From the NCBI GenBank assembly GCA_910575695.1, contig CAJTGJ010000007.1:1-64000 (forward strand): a stretch of 64,000 nt of DNA. Direction: 5' to 3'. Within the stretch, counting starts at the first letter, position 1. Each line of letters starts with the position of its first letter. Origin of the DNA: Oscillospiraceae bacterium (lineage in GTDB: Bacteria; Bacillota; Clostridia; Oscillospirales; Oscillospiraceae). The notes beneath the pieces were generated by a model. The model had not been told where the DNA came from. It worked only from the letters and a program-made list of their open reading frames with translations, and made no database searches. Below, in pieces: positions 42,288 through 50,408 of this stretch. Position numbers and translations under genes: made by a program.

Positions 42288-42506
42288 TTATTGATAACCT
42301 GATTGGTCGGATTCCTCTGTACCTATGTCGGTGAGCAGACCCTTCAACTCGGGATAGGGCATGGCATACCGCTGGGACAGGTAGCGCAGAGAGGCGCCGA
42401 GCTCACCGTCTGGACCTCCATACTGGGAAATGATCACAGCCGCCAGCTTCGGGTTGCAGTTTTTAATACGGACAGGATATTGTAACTTTTTTTCATAGAC
42501 AAACAT
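42288..42506 (-). pseudogene. cotJC: cotJC, interrupted by prophage
   Basis: Seventy-two codons remain of a manganese-catalase-like spore coat protein that is normally about 190 residues. The start VYEKKLQYPVRIKNCNPKLA and QYGGPDGELGASLRYLSQRY are close to CotJC proteins. The frame leaves the family right after LLTDIGTEE, where the metal-site helix (LAHLE in intact proteins) should continue. The break coincides with the right end of the prophage. The ATG overlaps the stop of the cotJA-cotJB gene. The gene is inactive unless the prophage excises. Confidence 0.85.
42290..42325. other. Right prophage-host junction (attR region) inside cotJC
   Basis: On the minus strand the CotJC reading frame matches the family through GTEE (codon ending at 42312) and then turns into unrelated SDQSGYQ and a stop. 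The switch marks the prophage end near 42312. The partner junction and the rest of cotJC lie beyond the left edge of the window. Confidence 0.7.
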
Positions 42507-42961
42507 CAGTTGCTCCCTCCTTCCTGAAAATCCCAGGGCCAGGGATCGTCCAGCCAGCGGTAAGCGGCATCCTGCCCAGCGCTGAGTTTGGTCAGCGGGC
42601 CGTGCATCTCCTCATAGCGGCGCTTGCCCTCCTTAGCCAGCTGAGCATACTGCCGGAACAGCTGAAACGCCTCCGCGTCGTCCTTGTGTGTATCCAGGTA
42701 CATCCCAAGCTCGGTGACTACGAACAGCAGGGCCTGGAGCTGGGTGGAGTGGTCGTCGGGCAGAGCGGCGGCGTCTACCTTCAAATGGAAGGGCAGGTTC
42801 AGCCCGGGGAATAAAGTGCCGTTGGCCAGGGCGTTGGCCTGGTCGTATTTCTGGCTGCCCTCCTGCTGGAAGGGCACATATGGTACCGACAGAGGGGCGC
42901 AGGACGGCATGGTGCCGCAATTGTCGCCGCAGGGCCGGATCGTTCCGTTGTCAGAATTCAA
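42506..42961 (-). CDS. cotJB: CotJA-CotJB fusion spore coat protein
   Basis: I chose the TTG at 42961 (minus strand) because AAGGAGG lies 8 bp upstream. The 151-residue product joins a CotJA-like part (LSVPYVPFQQEGSQKYDQANALANGTLFPGLNLPF) to a CotJB-like part (LQALLFVVTELGMYLDTHKDDAEAFQLFRQYAQLAKEGKRRYEEMHGPL, ending DPWPWDFQEGG) in one frame. In most spore formers these are two genes of the cotJABC operon. The operon should be expressed in the mother cell under sigma-E. Confidence 0.8.
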   Translation of the reverse strand: MNSDNGTIRPCGDNCGTMPSCAPLSVPYVPFQQEGSQKYDQANALANGTLFPGLNLPFHLKVDAAALPDDHSTQLQALLFVVTELGMYLDTHKDDAEAFQLFRQYAQLAKEGKRRYEEMHGPLTKLSAGQDAAYRWLDDPWPWDFQEGGSN

Positions 42962-43073
42962 GCGGATAGCCTCCTTGAATTGAATTGTCTGGCATTGACT
43001 GCCACTCCATACTATGCGCCCACCCCGTTTTGTGCGCGTAAAAAGTCGAGAGAAAGAAAAAGCGGGCACCGTA

Positions 43074-43102
43074 TTGAATTTCCAAAAAGAATGTGCTATA
43101 AT
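43074..43102 (+). promoter_or_regulatory. Promoter of scfA
   Basis: TTGAAT (43074-43079), 17-bp spacer, perfect TATAAT (43097-43102). The transcript would start about 70 bp before the scfA ATG. Confidence 0.75.
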
Positions 43103-43177
43103 GCCCAAAGATGTTAACTCATCGGCTCATATCCCGCGCGGTATGGAGCAGACCAGTTGAAATGGAGGGAGATACCC

Positions 43178-43321
43178 ATGACTCACATCCAGACTCTGAA
43201 CGGCGCGACCCTGAAGCAGAGCGCTGCTCACGGCGGCTGCGGCGAGTGTCAGGCCTCTTGCCAGTCCGCCTGCAAGACCTCTTGCACCGTGGCCAACCAG
43301 AAGTGCGAGAACAACAAGTAA
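43178..43321 (+). CDS. scfA: SCIFF ranthipeptide precursor
   Basis: The 47-residue peptide has six Cys in its second half, in CGECQASCQSACKTSC and KCENNK. This is the definition of the six-cysteines-in-forty-five (SCIFF) family, which is conserved across Clostridia. The ATG follows GGAGGGAG. The leader is MTHIQTLNGATLKQSAAHGG. The neighbouring SPASM radical SAM enzyme forms thioether links from Cys to other residues in this family. The peptide's role is still debated and may involve signalling. Confidence 0.95.
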   Translation: MTHIQTLNGATLKQSAAHGGCGECQASCQSACKTSCTVANQKCENNK

Positions 43322-43343
43322 ACTCATAACACAAAAGCGCCGG

Positions 43344-43371
43344 AAAGGGTGGGCTTGTCCCACCCTTTTTC
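43344..43371 (+). terminator. Terminator/attenuator between scfA and scfB
   Basis: AAAGGGTGGG (43344-43353), loop CTTGT, CCCACCCTTT (43359-43368), then T. It should stop most transcripts after the peptide gene, giving much more peptide than enzyme. Confidence 0.8.
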
Positions 43372-43395
43372 TGCGCATGAAGGAGGATGACCAAA

Positions 43396-44769
43396 ATGGT
43401 CCATACATTTACCTGTCTGGGCGTACCCGTGGCGGTGGATGTGAACAGCGGCGCGGTCCATGTGTTGGACAAAACCGCCTATGATGTGCTCTCCCTGCTG
43501 GACGGCCCCATGGCAGACATCTGCCCCCAGGAAATCCATGATAAACTGCCCCAGTATGCCGCCAGGGTGGTGGACGAGGCCTGGGCGGAGCTGGTGGAGC
43601 TTCAAAAGAACGGTCTTCTGTTTACCGATGACAGCTACATCGACCCCGCCGCTATGACGCTGATGAAGCAGGACGCGCCCATCAAGGCGCTGTGCCTCCA
43701 CGTGTCCCACGACTGCAATCTCAGGTGCCAGTACTGCTTCGCCTCCACCGGCGACTTCGGCACCGGGCGCCGCATGACCATGGACATCGAGACGGCGAAA
43801 AAAGCCATCGACTTTGTGATCGAACGCTCCGGCGGACGGCGCAACATTGAGGTGGACTTCTTCGGCGGCGAGCCGCTGATGGCAATGGACACTGTCAAGG
43901 CCACAGTGGAGTACGCCCGTTCCATTGAGAAGGAGCACAATAAGAATTTCCGCTTCACCATCACCACCAACGGCGTACTGCTCAGCGACGAGAATATCGA
44001 GTACATCAACCGGGAGATGTCCAACGCGGTGCTGTCCCTGGACGGACGGCCCGAGGTCAATGACCGGATGCGCAAAACCGTGAGCGGCGGCGGAAGCTAC
44101 GAGGTGATCCTGCCAAGGTTCCAGAAGCTGGTGCAGGGCAGGGGGGACAAAGACTACTACCTCCGCGGCACCTTCACCCGGCACAACACGGATTTTGCCT
44201 CCGACGTGATGCACATTGCCGACCAGGGCTTCCGTCATGTATCGGTGGAACCGGTGGTGGGCAGTCCGGACTGCGGATACGCGTTCCAGGAGGAGGACCT
44301 GCCTGGCATCCTGGCGGAATACGAACGGCTGGCGGCGGAGCTGCTGAAGCGGGACGACGTGAACTTCTTCCATTTCAATGTGGATCTGTCCCAGGGCCCC
44401 TGCGTCATCAAGCGGATGCGTGGGTGTGGCGCTGGGTGCGAGTACGTGGCCATCACCCCGGAAGGGGACATCTACCCCTGCCACCAGTTTGTAGGCAACG
44501 AAGAATACCGGCTGGGCAGTCTTTATGATGGCACCTTTGATATGGAGCTTTCCCGGAAATTCGCCGGACTGAACATTTACACCAGGCCCGACTGCCAGCA
44601 GTGCTGGGCCAGATTTTATTGCAGCGGCGGGTGCTCCGCATCCAATCTGCTTGTCAACGGCGACATAAAAAAGCCGAACCGGTTCGGCTGCGATATGCAG
44701 CGCAAGCGGCTGGAGTGCGCCATCGCCATGAAGGCCGTTCGGGCGGGGATGGCGGGGGAGAGGGCCTGA
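43396..44769 (+). CDS. scfB: SCIFF thioether-forming radical SAM maturase
   Basis: I chose the ATG at 43396, 9 bp after AAGGAGG; an ATG at 43387 touches the ribosome binding site. The product has 457 residues. It starts with a precursor-recognition-like segment (VPVAVDVNSGAVHVLD). The radical SAM motif CNLRCQYC has Cys107, Cys111 and Cys114. The C-terminal SPASM region with many Cys (CGAGCEY, YPCHQF, CQQCWARFYCSGGC, GCDMQRKRLEC) binds two auxiliary iron-sulphur clusters. It modifies the ScfA peptide encoded just upstream. Confidence 0.95.
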   Translation: MVHTFTCLGVPVAVDVNSGAVHVLDKTAYDVLSLLDGPMADICPQEIHDKLPQYAARVVDEAWAELVELQKNGLLFTDDSYIDPAAMTLMKQDAPIKALCLHVSHDCNLRCQYCFASTGDFGTGRRMTMDIETAKKAIDFVIERSGGRRNIEVDFFGGEPLMAMDTVKATVEYARSIEKEHNKNFRFTITTNGVLLSDENIEYINREMSNAVLSLDGRPEVNDRMRKTVSGGGSYEVILPRFQKLVQGRGDKDYYLRGTFTRHNTDFASDVMHIADQGFRHVSVEPVVGSPDCGYAFQEEDLPGILAEYERLAAELLKRDDVNFFHFNVDLSQGPCVIKRMRGCGAGCEYVAITPEGDIYPCHQFVGNEEYRLGSLYDGTFDMELSRKFAGLNIYTRPDCQQCWARFYCSGGCSASNLLVNGDIKKPNRFGCDMQRKRLECAIAMKAVRAGMAGERA

Positions 44770-44790
44770 ACCGCTGAAAAACAGCGGATA

Positions 44791-44842
44791 TGGCGTTGAG
44801 GCTTCCTGTTTCAATATTTTGATATCAGAAGCCTCAACGCCA
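44791..44842. repeat. 15-bp perfect inverted repeat in 307-bp intergenic region
   Basis: TGGCGTTGAGGCTTC (44791-44805) and GAAGCCTCAACGCCA (44828-44842) are perfectly complementary and 22 bp apart. The flanks extend the pairing imperfectly (GGATA/ATATCC). No T-run follows. It lies after scfB and may be a terminator-like structure or a remnant of a small mobile element. The following AT-rich stretch (44850-44955) contains no gene that I can see. Confidence 0.6.
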
Positions 44843-44955
44843 CAATATCCTGCATTTCGTCAAAAAAAGAAATCGATTTTTGTTCGATTGACATAATACA
44901 GATTACATAACAACTAGACATAATTAATTTTTTGAAAGAAATTTTACATTTCCTC

Positions 44956-44984
44956 TTGCGTTCCCGGTCAAAGAGGTCTATTAT
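44956..44984 (+). promoter_or_regulatory. Promoter before spoIIM-xerD
   Basis: TTGCGT (44956-44961), 17 bp, TATTAT (44979-44984). A hairpin with T4 lies just downstream (45005-45026). Confidence 0.45.
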
Positions 44985-45004
44985 AAAATTGTCGATTTCA
45001 ATTC

Positions 45005-45026
45005 CGGGGCGGACACGCCCCGTTTT
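45005..45026 (+). terminator. Short attenuator-like hairpin before spoIIM
   Basis: CGGGGCG (45005-45011), GACA loop, CGCCCCG (45016-45022), TTTT. It is placed between the putative promoter and spoIIM, so it could attenuate expression. Confidence 0.45.
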
Positions 45027-45076
45027 CGGTTTCCTGCATACAACCTGTCCTTGCCTCATAGGATGAGGGTGGGGTG

Positions 45077-45703
45077 ATGGGTGTGGCAGTCCGAAGGACA
45101 GGAAAACAAATAGGGTCGGTTTCCTCGTGGGATGGCCTGACCCGGCTGGCGGTGTTGGCCGTCTGCTTTGCTGTGGGAGCTCTGGGCGGCTTCCTTTTTT
45201 CCGCTTTGGGCGTGGAGAGCCCCGAGCTGACGGATTACCTCCGGCAGTACTTCCAGTCCGCAGGGCAGGGGGGAGGCCTGGAGCCGTCGTTGGGCGCCAC
45301 CATATGGGATCTGATCCGCTGGCCGCTGGCGGCGTTTTTGTTGGGTCTGGCCCCGATCGGGGCGGCGGGAGTGCCTCTGTTAATGGGAGGACGGGGCTTC
45401 CTGCTGGCCTTCGCGGCCACCACCTTTGCCCGGCTGTTCCACCTGCCCGGCGTGGCGGCGGCGCTGGCCGCGTTTGGCGTGACGGTCCTTTTGGCTGTGC
45501 CGGTGCTGTTCGTGGTGGCGGAGGACGCGTTCCGCCAGTCGCTGAGCAGACTGCCCGGCGCTGCCTCGCCCCCGGTCCACTGGAGTGACAGAGCCAGGGC
45601 CTTGGCCCCCTGCGCGGGACTGCTGGTGTTGGCTGTCGCGCTCCAGCAGACGGTAATGCCCGCCCTGTTTTCCGCTGTTTGTGCCCGGCTGTTGATTTCA
45701 TGA
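45077..45703 (+). CDS. spoIIM: SpoIIM-like membrane protein
   Basis: The 208-residue protein has five likely membrane segments (LAVLAVCFAVGALGGFLF, PLAAFLLGLAPIGAAGVPLLMGG, FLLAFAATTFARLF, AALAAFGVTVLLAVPVLFVV and the last, GLLVLAVALQQTVMPALF). The layout and size fit SpoIIM, a subunit of the SpoIIDMP peptidoglycan-degrading machine for forespore engulfment. Its position directly before xerD matches the order in Bacillus and Clostridia. Sequence divergence makes the call moderate. Confidence 0.65.
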   Translation: MGVAVRRTGKQIGSVSSWDGLTRLAVLAVCFAVGALGGFLFSALGVESPELTDYLRQYFQSAGQGGGLEPSLGATIWDLIRWPLAAFLLGLAPIGAAGVPLLMGGRGFLLAFAATTFARLFHLPGVAAALAAFGVTVLLAVPVLFVVAEDAFRQSLSRLPGAASPPVHWSDRARALAPCAGLLVLAVALQQTVMPALFSAVCARLLIS

Positions 45704-45717
45704 GAGAGGAGTTGTGG

Positions 45718-46599
45718 ATGTTGGACTATGTCGCTGGATACGAAGCCTGGCTTGCCCGGGAAAAGCGTGCCGCCGCCAATACGCTCAGCTCCTATGTACG
45801 GGACGTGCGTCAGTTCAACCTCTGGGCAGAGGAAGACGATCTGCCCCTGACCCAGGCAGGACAGGAGGATATCAAGCGGTATGTCCGCTACCTGGAAAAG
45901 AAAGGGAAATCCAATGCTACCGTAGTGCGTTCCGTGGCGTCGCTGAAGTCCTTTTATACCTATATGATGGCCGCTCATTTTGTCCGCTCCAACCCGGCCA
46001 AAGGGTTTACCCCCAACCGTGTCGAGCGCAAGCTGCCCGCCATCCTCACCAACCACGAGGTGGATTTGTTTCTGGAGCAGCCCAACATCGGAGAGGCCAA
46101 AGGATGCCGTGACAAGGCCATGCTGGAGCTGCTTTACGCCACCGGCATCCGGGTGTCGGAGCTCATTGCGCTGGATACCCACGATATCAATCTGTCCGCC
46201 TGCTTCCTGCGCTGCCGGGGGAAGAACAAGGAACGGGTGGTCCCCCTGTACAAGGCTGCGGTGCGGGCGCTGACGGCCTATGTCAACGACATCCGGCCCC
46301 AACTGCTGGAGGACCCGGACGAGGCGGCGCTGTTTGTCAATATGAACGGGGAGCGGATGAGCCGCCAGGGCTTCTGGAAGATCGTCAAGGGCTACCAGGA
46401 GAAGGCGGGGATCCACAAGGACATCACACCCCATACCCTGCGCCACTCCTTTGCCGCCCATCTGCTGGAGAATGGGGCGGACCTGAAATCCATCCAGGAG
46501 ATGCTGGGCCACGCGGATATCTCCGCCACCCAGATTTACACCCAGGTGGTCAACCAAAAGCTCCGGGACGTGTACGCAAAAGCCCATCCCCGGGCCTGA
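45718..46599 (+). CDS. xerD: Tyrosine recombinase XerD
   Basis: I chose the ATG at 45718, behind AGAGGAG; it lies 15 bp after spoIIM. The product has 293 residues with an N-terminal SAM-like domain (GYEAWLAREKRAAANTLSSYVRDVRQF) and the catalytic domain with TGIRVSEL (Arg), the HTLRHSFAAHLLENG box (His, Arg), GHADISATQIYTQV (His and the nucleophile Tyr). It resolves chromosome dimers at dif. It is a housekeeping recombinase and not the integrase of the prophage. Confidence 0.92.
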   Translation: MLDYVAGYEAWLAREKRAAANTLSSYVRDVRQFNLWAEEDDLPLTQAGQEDIKRYVRYLEKKGKSNATVVRSVASLKSFYTYMMAAHFVRSNPAKGFTPNRVERKLPAILTNHEVDLFLEQPNIGEAKGCRDKAMLELLYATGIRVSELIALDTHDINLSACFLRCRGKNKERVVPLYKAAVRALTAYVNDIRPQLLEDPDEAALFVNMNGERMSRQGFWKIVKGYQEKAGIHKDITPHTLRHSFAAHLLENGADLKSIQEMLGHADISATQIYTQVVNQKLRDVYAKAHPRA

Positions 46600-46611
46600 T
46601 TCAACATACAA

Positions 46612-46657
46612 CGGCGGCAGAGCCTCTTTATGAAGGGGCGTCCGCCGCTGTTTTTTT
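46612..46657 (+). terminator. Terminator after xerD
   Basis: CGGCGG (46612-46617) pairs with CCGCCG (46642-46647), with an inner imperfect stem (GCCTCTT/AAGGGGC), then seven T. Confidence 0.75.
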
Positions 46658-46677
46658 GTTTGCCGGAGGGCACCGGC

Positions 46678-46706
46678 GCATAAAACCCCCGCCTGGAACA
46701 TACAGT
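46678..46706 (+). promoter_or_regulatory. Sigma-E-like sporulation promoter
   Basis: GCATAAA (46678-46684), 14 bp, CATACAGT (46699-46706). The -10 is a full match to the sigma-E consensus CATACA-T. It precedes the SpoIVFA/SpoIVFB-like pair, whose counterparts are sigma-E controlled in Bacillus. Confidence 0.6.
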
Positions 46707-46738
46707 AGGACAGGACTGTATGACAAGGAGGGGTCGGT

Positions 46739-47755
46739 GTGGACACGACGTACAGGCGCAGGACGGCGGGAAACAGCCGGACGGTCCGCGGGACAAGGCG
46801 TCCCGCGCCGCAGAACGAGGGGCAGGGAGACAAACGCAGGCTGGCCCAGCTGCTGGTGAGCTTGGTGCTGTTTCTGCTGGTCTACATCGGGCGAGGGGTG
46901 TTTCCCGCCCAATTTGAGATGTGGCGGGACGCCATGTATGATAATGTGGATTTCTCTGCGGCGTTTCAGGAGTTCAGTCAGGCCGTTTCCAACGGCAGTT
47001 CCCTGAAGGAATCTCTGGAAGAGCTGGGCGTCCGGATTCTGGGCGGCGAACCGGAGCCGGACGAGCTTACCGTGCCGGGGCCCGCTGAGGACACGCCTCC
47101 CAAGGTGGTGCCGCTTGGTCAGACCGCTGGGGCGGGACGGGCCTATTTGAGCACCCACGGGGTGATGGCCGGGGCGGGCACGGACAAAACGGAGGATGAG
47201 CCGGCTGCTCCGCCCGCGCCCACACAGCCGCCGGAGGCCGAGGCCACAGAGCCAGTGGATACTGCCCAGCCCGCCGTGATCGAGACGGCGGTGGCCCAGG
47301 AGTATTCCGAGGAAGGGGTGAAGCTGCCCTCCAACGTAAGCTTTGCCTTTTACGAGCTGGGCCTATCGGAGACGGCGGACCCGGTGACCGGGCCGGTCAC
47401 CTCCACCTTCGGCTATCGGGACAGCCCGGTGAACGGGAAATATGAGTTCCATCTGGCCCTGGATATCGGCGCGGCAGAGGGGACGGATATCGGCGCTTTT
47501 GCCGACGGCGTGGTGGAGTATATCGGGAAGAGCGACGAGTTCGGCCTGTATTTGAAAATCAACCACGCCAACAACGTGAGCAGCTTTTACGCCCATTGCA
47601 GCAAGCTGCTGGTGCGTAAGGGCGACACGGTGGCCTGCGGGCAGACGGTAGCGTTGGTGGGGCAGACGGGCAACGCCACCGGCCCCCACCTCCACCTGAC
47701 CATCGAGAAGGACAGTATCCGGCTGGACCCGGCGTACTATGTGGGACTCTCCTGA
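46739..47755 (+). CDS. spoIVFA: LytM/M23 sporulation protein, SpoIVFA-like
   Basis: The GTG at 46739 follows AAGGAGGGG. The 338-residue product has a basic N-terminus, a membrane segment at about residues 38-52 (LLVSLVLFLLVYIG), a long Pro/Ala/Thr/Glu linker, and a C-terminal M23 domain (about 215-335; FGYRDSP, FHLALDIGA, GPHLHLTIEKD). Its gene overlaps a SpoIVFB-like M50 protease gene by 17 bp. The pair fits the SpoIVFA/SpoIVFB complex that controls sigma-K activation. Confidence 0.75.
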   Translation: MDTTYRRRTAGNSRTVRGTRRPAPQNEGQGDKRRLAQLLVSLVLFLLVYIGRGVFPAQFEMWRDAMYDNVDFSAAFQEFSQAVSNGSSLKESLEELGVRILGGEPEPDELTVPGPAEDTPPKVVPLGQTAGAGRAYLSTHGVMAGAGTDKTEDEPAAPPAPTQPPEAEATEPVDTAQPAVIETAVAQEYSEEGVKLPSNVSFAFYELGLSETADPVTGPVTSTFGYRDSPVNGKYEFHLALDIGAAEGTDIGAFADGVVEYIGKSDEFGLYLKINHANNVSSFYAHCSKLLVRKGDTVACGQTVALVGQTGNATGPHLHLTIEKDSIRLDPAYYVGLS

Positions 47756-48365
47756 CCGCCGCCGGCTGGAGGTGAGTCCCGGTTTTCTCCTGCTGCTGGC
47801 GGTGCTGTACTGGCTGGACGAAGGGGTGGGGCTGCTGGTCTGGGGGCTGCTGGCCTGCGCCGTCCACGAGCTGGGCCATGTGGCGGCAGCGGCGTCCTAT
47901 GGAGGCCGGGCGGAGCGGCTGTCCCTGACTGTGGTGGGGGCGGAGCTGTCCTTTTCCTACTGTGCGCCGCTGACCTACGGGCAGGACTGCCTGGTGGCGC
48001 TTGCGGGTCCGGCGGCGAACATGGCGCTGGGCGGGCTGTTTTTCGCACTGGACTGGCATCTGGCGGCGGCGCTGAGCCTTGGGGTGGGGGCGTTCAATCT
48101 TCTGCCCATCCTGCCGCTGGACGGGGGAAGGGTGGTGTATGGCCTGCTGGCCGACCGGCTGGATCCGGACTGGGCCGACCGGCTGCTGACAGCGGCGGCG
48201 GGATGCCTGGTAGGGGTGCTGGCAGGCACAGGAGTGATCGCCGCCGCCTGCTACGCCAATGTAACGCTCCTGCTCACCGCCGCATGGCTGCTGGCGGGGG
48301 TGCTCCGTCATGGCGGGCAGGGGGGAGGCACCGGGCGGGAGCACTCCTCCCTGCGGGAAAAATGA
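47739..48365 (+). CDS. spoIVFB: M50 membrane metalloprotease, SpoIVFB-like
   Basis: The 208-residue membrane protein has the zinc motif HELGH at about residues 43-47 and the second metal site in FNLLPILPLDGGRVV. These define M50 site-2 proteases. Length and coupling to the SpoIVFA-like gene fit SpoIVFB, which cleaves pro-sigma-K in the mother cell. No C-terminal CBS domain is evident. The alternative is a generic YwhC-like M50 protease. Confidence 0.8.
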   Translation: MWDSPDRRRLEVSPGFLLLLAVLYWLDEGVGLLVWGLLACAVHELGHVAAAASYGGRAERLSLTVVGAELSFSYCAPLTYGQDCLVALAGPAANMALGGLFFALDWHLAAALSLGVGAFNLLPILPLDGGRVVYGLLADRLDPDWADRLLTAAAGCLVGVLAGTGVIAAACYANVTLLLTAAWLLAGVLRHGGQGGGTGREHSSLREK

Positions 48366-48395
48366 GAAATTTGGAAAAGTTTTTTGGAAAAGCCC

Positions 48396-48424
48396 TTGCA
48401 AAACCCTCCCTGGTATGGTAAACT
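48396..48424 (+). promoter_or_regulatory. Promoter of rplS with short leader
   Basis: TTGCAA (48396-48401), 17 bp, TAAACT (48419-48424). The leader 48425-48506 may fold like other L19 leaders, but I cannot confirm a family. Confidence 0.55.
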
Positions 48425-48506
48425 ACCATAGTCTGAAAACGGGCGGTCCTCTGCACGGCATCAGGGCTTGGATGCATGAACGCCTGAATATTAGGAGGAA
48501 GAACAA

Positions 48507-48848
48507 ATGGATCTGCTGCATCAATTCAGCGAGAAGTACATGAAGGAGGAAGCTCCTTCTGTCCGTGTAGGCGACACCGTTCGTGTTCACATCCGGGTCA
48601 AGGAAGGCAGCCGTGAGCGTATCCAGGTGTTCGAGGGCACCGTGATTGCCAAGAAGCACGGCGGCATGGAGGAGACCTTTACCGTCCGCCGCATCTCTTA
48701 CGGCGTCGGCGTTGAGAAGGTGTTCCCCCTGCACGCGCCCACCATTGAGAAGGTGGAGACTGTCCGCAAGGGCAAGGTCCGCCGCGCCAAGCTGTACTAT
48801 CTGCGCGACCGTGTGGGCAAGGCGGCTAAGGTCAAAGAGGATCTGTAA
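48507..48848 (+). CDS. rplS: 50S ribosomal protein L19
   Basis: The 113-residue protein has the full L19 pattern ([76 protein letters not shown]). The ribosome binding site is AGGAGG. Normal length. A terminator follows directly, so it is transcribed mainly alone. Confidence 0.97.
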   Translation: MDLLHQFSEKYMKEEAPSVRVGDTVRVHIRVKEGSRERIQVFEGTVIAKKHGGMEETFTVRRISYGVGVEKVFPLHAPTIEKVETVRKGKVRRAKLYYLRDRVGKAAKVKEDL

Positions 48849-48858
48849 GCTGTGGAAT

Positions 48859-48888
48859 AAAAAAGGAGCGGGGGACCGCTCCTTTTTT
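48859..48888 (+). terminator. Terminator after rplS
   Basis: AAAAAAGGAGCG (48859-48870), loop GGGGAC, CGCTCCTTTTTT (48877-48888). It may act in both directions. Confidence 0.9.
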
Positions 48889-48923
48889 ATTAAAGGACGG
48901 TTTGCTTTAAATCAAAGGAGGGG

Positions 48924-49790
48924 ATGGCTGTGAACATCCAATGGTATCCAGGGCATATGACCAAGACCCGGCGGCAGATGGAGGCCGACCTGAAGCACGT
49001 GGATATCGTGGTGGAGCTGGTGGATGCCCGCATCCCCATTTCCAGCCGCAACCCGGACATTGACGCCATCTGCGGGGACAAGCCCCGGATCATTATGCTC
49101 AACCGGGCCGACCAGGCGGACCCGCAGAGGACCAAGGCCTGGGTCAATTACTTCACCCAGCGGGGGATACAGGCGGCGGCGGTGGATTCCCGCTCCGGCA
49201 CAGGGGTGAACGGGATGGTGGCGTTGGCCAGGAACGCCCTGAAAGACCAGATCGCCAGATGGAAGGAAAAAGGGCAGGTAGGCCGTCCCGTCCGGGCCAT
49301 GGTGGTGGGGGTGCCCAACGTGGGCAAATCCACCTTTATCAACAAGCTGGCCCGGCGCAAGTCCGCCAAGGCGGGGGACAGGCCCGGCGTCACCCGAGGC
49401 AAACAGTGGGTGAGCGTGGACAAGGGATTGGAACTGCTGGATACCCCGGGCATCCTCTGGCCCAAGTTTGAGGACGAGACCACCGGACTGCACCTGGCCT
49501 TCACCGGAGCGGTCAAGGATGAGGTGACAGACATGGAGGGGCTGGCCTGCGCCCTGCTGGAGCTCCTCCGGGACCGGTACCCCCAGACGGTGGCGGAGCG
49601 GTACAAGCTGACCGGGCTGGACGAACAGCAGGGCTGGGAGTTGCTGGAGCAGGGGGCGCGGAAGCGCGGGATGCTGATCTCCGGCGGTGAGGCGGACACA
49701 GAGCGGATGGCGAAGGTCCTGCTGGACGAGTTCCGGGGGGGCAGGCTGGGACGTTTTACGCTGGAAGTGCCGGAGGATATCAAATCATAA
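48924..49790 (+). CDS. rbgA: Ribosome biogenesis GTPase YlqF/RbgA
   Basis: The 288-residue protein is a circularly permuted GTPase. G4 (LNRADQAD) comes before G1 (GVPNVGKST, about residues 130-138) and G3 (DTPG). The N-terminal IQWYPGHMTKTRRQM is the RbgA signature. It matures the 50S subunit, and its position behind rplS is conserved in Firmicutes. The ribosome binding site is AAAGGAGGGG. Confidence 0.95.
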   Translation: MAVNIQWYPGHMTKTRRQMEADLKHVDIVVELVDARIPISSRNPDIDAICGDKPRIIMLNRADQADPQRTKAWVNYFTQRGIQAAAVDSRSGTGVNGMVALARNALKDQIARWKEKGQVGRPVRAMVVGVPNVGKSTFINKLARRKSAKAGDRPGVTRGKQWVSVDKGLELLDTPGILWPKFEDETTGLHLAFTGAVKDEVTDMEGLACALLELLRDRYPQTVAERYKLTGLDEQQGWELLEQGARKRGMLISGGEADTERMAKVLLDEFRGGRLGRFTLEVPEDIKS

Positions 49791-49802
49791 GGAGGGAGCG
49801 AA

Positions 49803-50408
49803 ATGCCGGGCTGGGAGTATGAGCGGGCTGCGTCGGCGGCAGGCCGTCTGTCGGTGTGCGGCTGTGACGAGGCGGGGGTTGGCCCCCTGGCGGGCCGTGT
49901 GTACGCGGCGGCGGTGATCCTTCCCGACGGGTTGGAGCTTCCGTACCTGGATGATTCCAAAAAGGTGTCGGAAAAGCGCAGGGAAGCCGTATTCAACCAG
50001 ATCAGGGACCAGGCCGCGGCCTGGTCTGTGGCCTGGGTGGAGCCCAAAGAGATTGACGAGATCGACATACTGAACAGCCGCATCAAGGCCATGCAGATGG
50101 CTATTGACGGGCTGAAGCCCGGCGCGGACTTCGCCCTGGTGGATGGCAACCGGGACCACGGAAGCGAATGCGCCATCACCCTCGATCACCAGCTGATCGT
50201 CAAGGGGGACAGCTTGTCCTGCTCCATCGCTGCGGCGTCCATCCTGGCCAAGGTCAGCCGGGACCGCTACATGAGGGAGATGGCCGCGCTTTATCCCCAA
50301 TACGAATTTCAGCGCCACAAAGGCTACCCCACCAAACGCCACTACGAGCTGCTGCGGGAGTTCGGGCCGTGCCCCATCCACCGCCGCTCTTTTTTGAAAA
50401 AACTGTGA
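49803..50408 (+). CDS. rnhB: Ribonuclease HII
   Basis: The 201-residue protein has the acidic catalytic residues in CGCDEAGVGPLAG and FALVDGN, and the SIAAASILAKVSRDRYM segment of RNase HII. It removes RNA from RNA-DNA hybrids. Its TGA overlaps the GTG of the next gene. Confidence 0.96.
   Translation: MPGWEYERAASAAGRLSVCGCDEAGVGPLAGRVYAAAVILPDGLELPYLDDSKKVSEKRREAVFNQIRDQAAAWSVAWVEPKEIDEIDILNSRIKAMQMAIDGLKPGADFALVDGNRDHGSECAITLDHQLIVKGDSLSCSIAAASILAKVSRDRYMREMAALYPQYEFQRHKGYPTKRHYELLREFGPCPIHRRSFLKKL

Noticed and set aside
44887..44930. TTGACA near 44888 as a promoter
   Set aside because: No acceptable -10 box at 16-18 bp. The pair at 44956/44979 is better.
45718..46599. XerD-like recombinase as the prophage integrase
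   Set aside because: It lies 3.4 kb outside the prophage, next to spoIIM, and has typical housekeeping XerD sequence and length.
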